Source of the DNA: an uncultured Caulobacteraceae bacterium
Lineage (GTDB): Bacteria; Pseudomonadota; Alphaproteobacteria; Caulobacterales; Caulobacteraceae
Reading direction: 5' to 3'
Length of the DNA stretch: 8,990 nucleotides
Assembly (NCBI GenBank): GCA_937910255.1
Contig: CALEOQ010000463.1
Location: forward strand, 1-8,990
The translations under genes were made by a program, and so were the position numbers. Each line of letters starts with the position of its first letter. Position 1 is the first letter of the stretch. Below are positions 1-5,947 of the stretch, piece after piece. The notes under the pieces are model-generated. The model saw nothing but the letters and a program-made list of their open reading frames with translations, searched no databases and was not told where the DNA came from.

Positions 1-157
1 GGGGGGCGTGGGGGGGGAGCGGCAGGGGGGGGCGTCGGAGGGGGGCGGGAGGGAAGTAGTTGGGATGGGGTGTATAGGGCCAAAGGCGGGTGTGGAGCAC
101 CGTGGCCTGGTGGGGGGGGTCGGCCGTGAGCGTGGCCAGCGGCGCATCGCCGATGGC
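1..157 (-). other. Error-laden continuation of the DUF1295 gene, running off the window
   Basis: Translating the minus strand past the TAG in the same frame gives AIGDAPLATLTADPPHQ, then LWPYTPHPNYF. As I remember it, the family core is close to E-A-[IV]-G-D-A-Q-L-A-R-F-K-A-D-P followed by GLWRYTRHPNYFGDA. The register is kept without indels down to about position 29. The deviations are almost all single changes to C on the coding strand (Q to P, K to T, K to Q, R to P, D to H). The outermost bases, 1-53, are almost pure G on the plus strand. This looks like poor base calls at a contig end, not a decayed pseudogene, although decay cannot be excluded without reads. Confidence 0.6.
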
Positions 158-631
158 CTAGAAGGCCAGGGCGAACAGGGCCAGCGCCGTCCCCGCCATG
201 GCGAGCAGGCCGAACGACGTCGGGGTCTCGATCTGGCCGAGCTGCACGGGCAGGGCGACGATGTACTGCAGCGGGGCCTGCGGGGCGAAGACCAGGATCG
301 CCGCGGCCAGGGGAAAGCCCCAGCCGCGCTTTTCCTTGCCATCGGCGATCATCTCCTCGTAGCGGCGGTCGGCCCCATGACCGCGCCAGCGGCGGAAGAG
401 ATGGCCCCCGAGTCTCGCCGCCCAGGCGGTGGAGATCAGGGCCAGCAGCCAGCCGTGCAGCCCCGAACCGCCGCTGAGCCCGAGGCTGGTCCAGGCGAGC
501 AGGGCCATGCCGGTGGGCCACCAGGCGTCGATGAAGCTCACATCGCGCAGCCGCAGGGCGATCGCCCACAGCAGGCCATAGGCGCCGAGCAGCACCAGGG
601 CGTTCAAGATCAGGATCTGCCAGAGGGTCAC
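158..631 (-). CDS. DUF1295 / steroid 5-alpha-reductase-like membrane protein, N-terminal part
   Basis: Family members are integral membrane proteins of roughly 260 residues, related to steroid 5-alpha reductases and isoprenylcysteine methyltransferases. The physiological substrate is generally unknown. Only 157 codons are read before a TAG at 158-160. Visible features are a hydrophobic first segment (residues 5-27), the family-like stretch VSFIDAWWPTG (31-41), further hydrophobic helices, and the basic RRWRGHGADRRYEEM loop (about 80-95) that precedes the conserved core. The start is GTG at 631: AAGGAG lies on the minus strand at 638-643 with 6-nt spacing. The gene lies 61 bp downstream of the DAACS symporter on the same strand, so co-transcription is plausible. 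The missing C-terminal half holds the family's most conserved motif, and its remains are visible beyond the stop (see 1-157). I infer the gene is intact in the organism and that the stop is a sequence error. The family call is fairly firm; the function is unknown. Confidence 0.75.
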   Translation of the reverse strand: MTLWQILILNALVLLGAYGLLWAIALRLRDVSFIDAWWPTGMALLAWTSLGLSGGSGLHGWLLALISTAWAARLGGHLFRRWRGHGADRRYEEMIADGKEKRGWGFPLAAAILVFAPQAPLQYIVALPVQLGQIETPTSFGLLAMAGTALALFALAF

Positions 632-692
632 GCGGCGCTCCTTGCGGGGGTTCGCACAGACTACGCGCCAGACCCCTGTTGGGATGCGCCCC

Positions 693-1949
693 TTAGGCGG
701 CCTCGACGGCGGGCTCGACCTCTTCCGGCGGCCGGACCACTGCGGCCACGGCCATGTCGGCCGTCACATTGCCGACCGTGCGGAAGATGTCGGGGATCAC
801 CTCGACCGCCAGCAGGATGGCCAGGATCTCCACCGGCGCGCCCAGGGCCAGGCAGATGGGGGCCATGCTGGCGAAGAAGGAGATCTGCCCCGGCAGGCCC
901 ACTGCGCCGACGCTCACCGCCAGGGAAACCGCAATGGCTGCGGCGATCTGGCCGGCGCCGGGCTCCAGGCCATAGAGGTGGATGATGAAGAAGGCCACGG
1001 CGAGGTTGGCGACCGGGCTGGTCATCCGGAAAACGGCCACCGCCAGGGGCAGGACCACGCCCGTCACCTGGGCTGGGGCGGCCAGTTCGTCGCGGGTGCG
1101 CTCCACCATGGCCGGCAGGCAGGCCAGCGAGCTCTGGGTGCTGAAGGCCAGGGCCTGGACCGGCGCGCAGGCCCGGGCGAACCGGGCGAGGTCGTGTCCG
1201 CGCAGCACCGCGACCAGGCCATAGGGCAGGATGAGCGCGCCAATGGTCACGGCTGAGACCATCAGAACGTACTGGGTCAGCGCGCCGGCGGCGTCGAGGC
1301 CGGTGCGCAGGCCGATCCCCAGGGCCAGGGCGAAGACGCCGACGGGGGCGGCGACCAGCACCCAGCGGACGATCACGATCATGGTCTCGGCCACCGCCTG
1401 GAAGACGCCGATCAGCGGCCCGCGCAGGTCGTGGCGCAGGCGGGTGGCGGCGAAGCCGAACACCAGGCCGAAGACGACGATCTGCAGGATGGCGTCGTCG
1501 GCCGCCGCGCGGATCGGATTGGCCGGCGCCAGGGTCGGCAGCCATTCCCGGAAGCCGGTCGTGGAGGCCGGCACGGCGCCGCCCTGGACGGCGCCGGTCA
1601 GGGCCGCTCCGCTGGCCGGATCCACCGGCCACAGGGCGAGAAGACCGCTGATGGCGCCTGCGCCATAGAGGGCGGCGACCAGCAGCACGGCGGCGAAGAT
1701 CATGAAGGCGCGGGCCGCCAGCCGACCGGTGGCCGCGGCGTCGGCGGCCGAGGCCACCCCGGTGACCAGCAGCGAGAAGACCAGGGGCACGATGGTCATG
1801 CGCAGGGCGTTCAGCCACAGCACCCCGATAGCCTGGACGGTTTCCGCACCCGCCACCAGGACGGGAGTCTCCACAGCATGGATGGCTGCGCCCGCCAGGA
1901 GACCACTCACCAGGGCGGCGAGCACGAGGACGCTGAGGGATCTGAACAT
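693..1949 (-). CDS. DAACS-family dicarboxylate/amino acid:cation symporter
   Basis: Inner-membrane secondary transporter of the glutamate/C4-dicarboxylate (GltP/DctA) fold, which normally imports a carboxylated substrate with Na+ or H+. I start it at ATG 1949 (418 aa) because GGAG sits 7 nt upstream. The longer frame from 2003 begins with an unlikely Pro/Arg-rich leader. Visible family landmarks are LRMTIVPLVFSLLVTG (49-64, TM2), a serine-rich hairpin-1 tip STQSSLACLP (270-279), a hairpin-2-like SVGAVGLPGQISFF (346-359), and a TM8 motif with D387, R390, N394 and D398. These TM8 residues match the substrate and cation ligands D394, R397, N401 and D405 of archaeal GltPh. The TM7 signature NMDGT is replaced by FRMTS (307-311), so substrate and coupling ion cannot be assigned; this marks a divergent subgroup. 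The sensor kinase lies 97 bp upstream on the same strand and the DUF1295 gene 61 bp downstream. Confidence 0.88.
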   Translation of the reverse strand: MFRSLSVLVLAALVSGLLAGAAIHAVETPVLVAGAETVQAIGVLWLNALRMTIVPLVFSLLVTGVASAADAAATGRLAARAFMIFAAVLLVAALYGAGAISGLLALWPVDPASGAALTGAVQGGAVPASTTGFREWLPTLAPANPIRAAADDAILQIVVFGLVFGFAATRLRHDLRGPLIGVFQAVAETMIVIVRWVLVAAPVGVFALALGIGLRTGLDAAGALTQYVLMVSAVTIGALILPYGLVAVLRGHDLARFARACAPVQALAFSTQSSLACLPAMVERTRDELAAPAQVTGVVLPLAVAVFRMTSPVANLAVAFFIIHLYGLEPGAGQIAAAIAVSLAVSVGAVGLPGQISFFASMAPICLALGAPVEILAILLAVEVIPDIFRTVGNVTADMAVAAVVRPPEEVEPAVEAA

Positions 1950-2046
1950 CAAGAATCTCCGACCGGGCGGCGATGGTGGCACGCCCTGGACGCCAAGGCC
2001 CATCGGAAACGCCCCGTCGCCGCCCGCGGCTCCGAAACGCCTCGGC

Positions 2047-3141
2047 TCAGGCCAGGGCGGGCGTGGGGAAGGTCCAGTCGTCGGGATAGAGGCCGCGGCC
2101 GATGGGGGTGCGGATCGTGCAGGTCAGGCCTTGGCCGTCGAAATCGAGGCGGACGGCGCCCCCGAGTTCGCCGGCGATCCCCTGCTCCAGCAGGCGCGAG
2201 CCAAATCCTCTGGGGCCGGGCGCGTTGACCACGGGGCCGCCCTGCTCGCGCCAGACGATGGTCAGCGTGCCAGACGTCCTGTCGGCCGCCGTCGAGATGG
2301 CCACCCGGCCGCCCTTGGACCAGGCGCCATACTTCACCGCGTTGGTGGCCAGTTCATGCAGCGCCATGCCCAGGCTGACGGCGGTGTTGGGGGCCATGGA
2401 CAGGTCTGGCCCGTCCAGGTCGAAGGGCTGGCCGTAATGGTCGAGGCTGGCCTGGACGAGGTCGTGGAAGGAGGCGCCTTCCCAGCTCCGCTTGACCAGC
2501 AGGTTGTGGGTCGAGGAGAGCGCCATCAGCCGCTCGACGAAGGTGGCCTTGGCCACTTCGGGCTCGGCCTCGCGGCTCAGCGTCTGGACGGCGATCGACT
2601 GGACCGAGGCCAGGGTGTTCTTCACCCGGTGGTTCAGTTCGTCCAGCAGCAGCTTCTGGCGCGCCTCGTGCTCGCGCATCTCGACCATGGTGTCCATGGC
2701 CGCCCGCAGTTCGGCCAGGGCCGCGTCCCGCTCGGCGATGCGGCGCTCAAGCTCGAGGGGCGAGGGCAGGGCGATGACCCGCGGCAAAAGCGGCCAGAGC
2801 GCGAAGGCGGTGACCACCGAAACCGCCGCCGTGCTGGCCTTGATCAGGGCCTCGATTCCGTAGTCCGGGTTCCACAGGGTCCAGACCATCATGAAGTGGG
2901 TGACGCCGCACAGCATGATGAAGCCGACGAACATCCAGATCGCCCAGCTGAACTTCACGTCGCGCCGGTGCCAGAGGAAGACGCCCAGGGCCAGCGGGAT
3001 GGAGAAGTAGGCGATGCCGATCAGGATGTCGGAGATCGCATGGGTCCAGATCAGCTCCGGCCGCCACATCAGGCAGATGCCGTGGGGGTTCAGGGCGTTG
3101 GAATTGAAGAAGTAGGCGATCGAGTCCCGCAGGCCGTTCAT
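2047..3141 (-). CDS. Ethylene-receptor-like (ETR1-type) membrane sensor, HWE-family histidine kinase
   Basis: Membrane sensor kinase of 364 aa. Residues 30-122 form three hydrophobic helices closely resembling the N-terminal domain of plant ETR1 and bacterial relatives such as Synechocystis Etr1. With a constant offset of 13 and no gap, D38, Y45, P49, C78 and H82 occupy the places of ETR1 D25, Y32, P36, C65 and H69; the last two are the Cu(I) ligands needed for ethylene binding. A charged, probably coiled-coil linker follows (128-165). The HWE/HisKA_2 phosphoacceptor box is DELNHRVKNTLASVQ (H171), the N-box HELATNAVKYGAWS (262-275), then W297-x-E299 and GFGSRLLEQGIAGELGG. Unlike ETR1 there is no GAF domain and no receiver. 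The start is fixed by a stop codon immediately upstream of ATG 3141 in the same frame; AAGGAG is 11 nt away. No response regulator is adjacent. The input signal could be something other than ethylene. Confidence 0.9.
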   Translation of the reverse strand: MNGLRDSIAYFFNSNALNPHGICLMWRPELIWTHAISDILIGIAYFSIPLALGVFLWHRRDVKFSWAIWMFVGFIMLCGVTHFMMVWTLWNPDYGIEALIKASTAAVSVVTAFALWPLLPRVIALPSPLELERRIAERDAALAELRAAMDTMVEMREHEARQKLLLDELNHRVKNTLASVQSIAVQTLSREAEPEVAKATFVERLMALSSTHNLLVKRSWEGASFHDLVQASLDHYGQPFDLDGPDLSMAPNTAVSLGMALHELATNAVKYGAWSKGGRVAISTAADRTSGTLTIVWREQGGPVVNAPGPRGFGSRLLEQGIAGELGGAVRLDFDGQGLTCTIRTPIGRGLYPDDWTFPTPALA

Positions 3142-3236
3142 TTAGCAAGCCTCTCCTTGGAGCAGGCCGAAAGTCATTCGCTTTGCGGGGCGCGTCCAGT
3201 CACTTCGCCTGCCGTCTGAGGCCACAGGCGGCCCTC

Positions 3237-3266
3237 TTGTCGGCTGGTCTTGGGCCGAGCCGACAA
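3237..3266. promoter_or_regulatory. Perfect 9-bp inverted repeat in the divergent kinase/GST intergenic region
   Basis: TTGTCGGCT (3237-3245) and AGCCGACAA (3258-3266) are exact reverse complements separated by 12 nt. They lie in the 178 bp between the divergent start codons at 3141 and 3320, about 55 bp from the GST start and 95 bp from the kinase start. It could be an operator for a dimeric regulator controlling both genes, or an RNA hairpin. There is no U-tract, so a terminator is unlikely. I see no convincing sigma-70 promoter in this interval. Function is inferred from position only. Confidence 0.4.
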
Positions 3267-3319
3267 CGCGGCGTCGCAGGGTTGAGACTATGCTCGCGTA
3301 GCGGTTAGGGGAGCGCGGC

Positions 3320-3967
3320 ATGCTGACGGTGTGGGGACGGGCGGACTCATCGGCGACCGCGCGGGTCATGTGGGCGCTGGGCGAGACGGCCCTGTCCTGC
3401 AAGCGGCTCGACTGGGGCGGCCCCTTTGGCGGCGGGGACGATCCGGCCTATCGGGCGCTGAGCCCGCACGGCCGCATTCCGGCGATCACCCGCGACGACG
3501 GCTTCAGCCTGTGGGAGTCGAACACCATCATTCGCTGGCTGGCCACCACCTGTCCCGAGGCGGGGCTCTGGCCGGCCGACGAGGCCGCCCGCTGGCAGGC
3601 GCAGGCCTGGATGGACTGGTCAGCCGCCCCTGGTCGGGTGATCGGGCCGGTGCGCACCGCCTATCGCCGCCAGACTCCCGACCCGGCCGAAATGGCCAGG
3701 ACCATCGGGGCGGCGGCGGAGACCTTCGCCGTGCTCGACGCCCGGCTGCAGGGCCGGGCCTTCGTCATGGGCGATCCGTTCAGCGTCGCCGACCTGGCCT
3801 TAGGCGTCGTCGTCCATCGCTGGTTCCGCATCCCAGAGGCTCTGGAGCGGCCGGACCTGCCCGCCCTGGCGGCCTGGTACGCGCGGCTCTGCGCGCGTCC
3901 GGCCTATCAGGAACACGTGGTGGCCAAGGTCAGCGCCAGGCCCCAGACGCTTGGCATGGGCGACTGA
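3320..3967 (+). CDS. Glutathione S-transferase family protein
   Basis: Cytosolic GST-fold protein of 215 aa, a normal length for bacterial GSTs. These usually conjugate or reduce electrophiles with glutathione, but many have no known substrate. The N-terminal thioredoxin-like domain (1-78) has candidate catalytic serines S10/S11 in GRADSSATARVMW, the cis-proline loop LSPHGRIPAI (P54), and the glutathione gamma-glutamyl contact pair E66-S67 in LWESNTIIRWLA. The helical C-terminal domain has the usual N-capping box and hydrophobic staple motif at FSVADLALG (154-162). The start at ATG 3320 is supported by GGGGAG ending 6 nt upstream. It is transcribed divergently from the sensor kinase and ends 49 bp before lepA. 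The gap shows no terminator, so read-through into lepA is possible. Nothing in the sequence points to a specific substrate. Confidence 0.88.
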   Translation: MLTVWGRADSSATARVMWALGETALSCKRLDWGGPFGGGDDPAYRALSPHGRIPAITRDDGFSLWESNTIIRWLATTCPEAGLWPADEAARWQAQAWMDWSAAPGRVIGPVRTAYRRQTPDPAEMARTIGAAAETFAVLDARLQGRAFVMGDPFSVADLALGVVVHRWFRIPEALERPDLPALAAWYARLCARPAYQEHVVAKVSARPQTLGMGD

Positions 3968-4016
3968 GGCCCTTCGACCCCTCGCGGAATTTCACAGGTG
4001 TGCTAGAGGCCGTCGC

Positions 4017-5822
4017 ATGTCGACCCCGCTCTCGCGCATCCGCAACTTCTCCATCGTGGCTCACATCGACCACGGCAAATCCACCCTGTCCGACCGGCTC
4101 ATCCAGGAGACCGGCGGCCTCACCCAGCGTGAGATGAAGGAGCAGGTGCTCGACTCCATGGAGATCGAGCGCGAGCGCGGCATCACCATCAAGGCCCAGA
4201 CCGTGCGCCTGAACTACAAGGCCAAGGACGGGGAGACCTATGTCCTGAACCTGATGGACACCCCCGGCCACGTGGACTTCGCCTATGAGGTCAGCCGCTC
4301 GCTCGCCGCCTGCGAAGGCTCCATCCTGGTGGTGGACTCCAGCCAGGGCGTGGAGGCCCAGACCCTGGCCAATGTCTATCAGGCCATCGACAACAACCAC
4401 GAGATCGTCCCGGTCCTGAACAAGATCGACCTGCCGGCGTCCGAGCCCGACCGGGTGCGCGAACAGATCGAGGACGTCATCGGCATCGACGCCAGCGACG
4501 CCATCCTCTGCTCGGCCAAGACCGGGGTCGGCATCGCCGACCTGCTGGAGGCCATCGTCAACCGCCTGCCGGCGCCCAAGGGCGACCGGGATGCGCCGCT
4601 GAAGGCCCTGCTGGTCGACGCCTGGTACGACGCCTATCTGGGCGTCATCGTCCTGGTGCGGGTGATCGACGGCACGCTGAAGGCCGGCCAGAAGGTCAAG
4701 ATGATGCAGAACGGCTCCACCTATCAGGTGGACCGGATCGGCGTCTTCCTGCCCAAACAGACTGAAACCGAAGAGCTTGGCCCCGGCGAGATCGGCTTCA
4801 TCACCGCCCAGATCAAGGAGGTGGCCGACGCCGCGGTCGGCGACACCATCACCGACGAGAAGCGGCCCACCGCCCAGGCCCTGACCGGCTTCCGCGAGGC
4901 CCAGCCGGTGGTGTTCTGCGGCCTCTTCCCGGTGGACGCCAACGACTTCGAGGACCTGCGCGCAGCCATCGGCCGTCTGCGCCTGAACGACGCCAGCTTC
5001 TCCTACGAGATGGAGACCAGTGCTGCGCTCGGCTTCGGCTTCCGCTGCGGGTTCCTGGGCCTCCTGCACCTGGAGATCATCCAGGAGCGGCTGAGCCGTG
5101 AGTTCGACCTCGACCTGATCGCCACGGCGCCCAGCGTGGTCTATCGCGTGCAGCTGACCAATGGCGAGGAGATCGAGCTCCATAACCCCGCCGACCTGCC
5201 CGATCCGGTGCGCATCGACACCATCGCCGAGCCCTGGATCAAGGCCACCATCCTGACCCCGGACGAGCACCTGGGCGCGATCATCAAGCTCTGCCAGGAC
5301 CGCCGTGGCGAGCAGCGGGAGCTGTCCTATGTGGGCTCCCGGGCGCTGGTGGTCTACGACCTGCCCCTGAACGAGGTGGTGTTCGACTTCTATGACCGGC
5401 TGAAATCCATCTCCAAGGGCTACGCCTCCTTCGACTATTCGATCGAGGAATACCGGGTGGGCGACCTGGTGAAGATGTCGATCCTGGTCAACGCCGAGCC
5501 GGTCGACGCGCTCTCCATGCTGGTCCACCGCAACCGCGCCGAGATGCGCGGCCGGGCCATGGTCGAGCGGATGAAGGACCTGATCCCGCCGCACATGTTC
5601 CAGATCCCGATCCAGGCGGCCATCGGCGGCCGGATCATCGCCCGCGAGACCATCCGCGCCCTGCGCAAGGACGTGACGGCCAAGTGCTATGGCGGCGACG
5701 CCAGCCGCAAGCGCAAGCTGCTGGACAAGCAGAAGGCCGGCAAGAAGCGCATGCGCCAGTTCGGCAAGGTGGAGATCCCGCAGGAAGCCTTCATCGCCGC
5801 CCTGAAGATGGACGCGGATTAG
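4017..5822 (+). CDS. lepA: Elongation factor 4 (LepA), ribosome-bound translational GTPase
   Basis: LepA/EF4 is a highly conserved GTPase that binds the ribosome and affects translocation, initiation and ribosome biogenesis; it is usually dispensable under rich conditions. At 601 aa the protein is full length (about 600 in E. coli). Visible G motifs are AHIDHGKST (15-23), the switch-I region RGITI (54-58), DTPGH (81-85), NKID (135-138) and SAK (166-168). The elongation-factor domains II, III and V follow. The LepA-specific C-terminal domain carries GGDASRKRKLLDKQKAGKKR near the end and a terminal IPQEAFIAALK. I use ATG 4017, giving MSTPLSRIRNFSIVAHIDHG, as the family N-terminus. A longer frame from 3951 adds 22 non-homologous residues and overlaps the GST stop. 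The ribosome-binding site is weak (AGAGG about 8 nt upstream). Base composition is typical of the host (73 of 120 G+C at 4141-4260). Confidence 0.97.
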   Translation: MSTPLSRIRNFSIVAHIDHGKSTLSDRLIQETGGLTQREMKEQVLDSMEIERERGITIKAQTVRLNYKAKDGETYVLNLMDTPGHVDFAYEVSRSLAACEGSILVVDSSQGVEAQTLANVYQAIDNNHEIVPVLNKIDLPASEPDRVREQIEDVIGIDASDAILCSAKTGVGIADLLEAIVNRLPAPKGDRDAPLKALLVDAWYDAYLGVIVLVRVIDGTLKAGQKVKMMQNGSTYQVDRIGVFLPKQTETEELGPGEIGFITAQIKEVADAAVGDTITDEKRPTAQALTGFREAQPVVFCGLFPVDANDFEDLRAAIGRLRLNDASFSYEMETSAALGFGFRCGFLGLLHLEIIQERLSREFDLDLIATAPSVVYRVQLTNGEEIELHNPADLPDPVRIDTIAEPWIKATILTPDEHLGAIIKLCQDRRGEQRELSYVGSRALVVYDLPLNEVVFDFYDRLKSISKGYASFDYSIEEYRVGDLVKMSILVNAEPVDALSMLVHRNRAEMRGRAMVERMKDLIPPHMFQIPIQAAIGGRIIARETIRALRKDVTAKCYGGDASRKRKLLDKQKAGKKRMRQFGKVEIPQEAFIAALKMDAD

Positions 5823-5853
5823 CCCCCACCGCGACCATCGGCCCGAACTACTC

Positions 5854-5891
5854 GAGTTAACGGACCCCTATCCTAACTCCGCTGATGGGGT
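5854..5891. promoter_or_regulatory. Overlapping inverted repeats and a candidate promoter upstream of the HSDR_N gene
   Basis: Two mutually exclusive hairpins can be drawn in the 125-bp gap after lepA. One pairs GAGTTA (5854-5859) with TAACTC (5874-5879). The other pairs ACCCCTATC (5864-5872) with GATGGGGT (5884-5891), leaving one bulged T. There is no U-tract. The same bases contain TTAACGG (5857-5863), then 9 nt, then CCTAACTC (5873-5880). This loosely resembles the Caulobacter housekeeping promoter pattern (TTGACGS, 10-14 nt, GCTANAWC) with a short spacer. It could be the promoter of the next gene with an operator, or an lepA 3' structure. Weakly supported. Confidence 0.25.
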
Positions 5892-5947
5892 AGACGCGGC
5901 GCGATGACGGGGACAGTGTGCTCGTTCAGCGTGCGAGGGGGCTCAGC

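Noticed and set aside
638..675. Hairpin between GGGGT and ACCCC as a terminator between the symporter and DUF1295
   Set aside because: The stem is only about five base pairs with a loop near 20 nt and no T-tract, and it overlaps the spacer carrying the downstream ribosome-binding site.
8..985. 325-codon plus-strand frame at the left edge
   Set aside because: It begins in the poly-G low-quality tract and runs antisense to DUF1295 and the symporter; Gly/Gln/Arg-rich with no motif.
661..1818. 385-codon minus-strand frame overlapping the symporter
   Set aside because: Arg/Gly/Pro/His-rich frame-shifted shadow of the DAACS gene, without hydrophobic segments or homology.
2006..2041. Direct repeat GAAACGCC, 28 bp apart, as an operator
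   Set aside because: Eight bases in GC-rich spacer is weak, and there is no dyad or promoter context to support it.
1702..3219. 505-codon plus-strand open frame across the kinase and the symporter start
   Set aside because: It spans two genes and their spacer on the opposite strand, has low-complexity composition and no recognisable domain; both genes beneath it have clear motifs.
3951..4016. Extended LepA N-terminus
   Set aside because: The extra 22 residues are unlike LepA, overlap the GST stop, and the canonical N-terminus starts at 4017.
3930..5594. 554-codon open frame on the minus strand opposite lepA
   Set aside because: It lies antisense to an unambiguous full-length lepA, starts inside it, and its His/Asp/Gly/Val-rich composition is the usual third-position shadow of a GC-rich gene.
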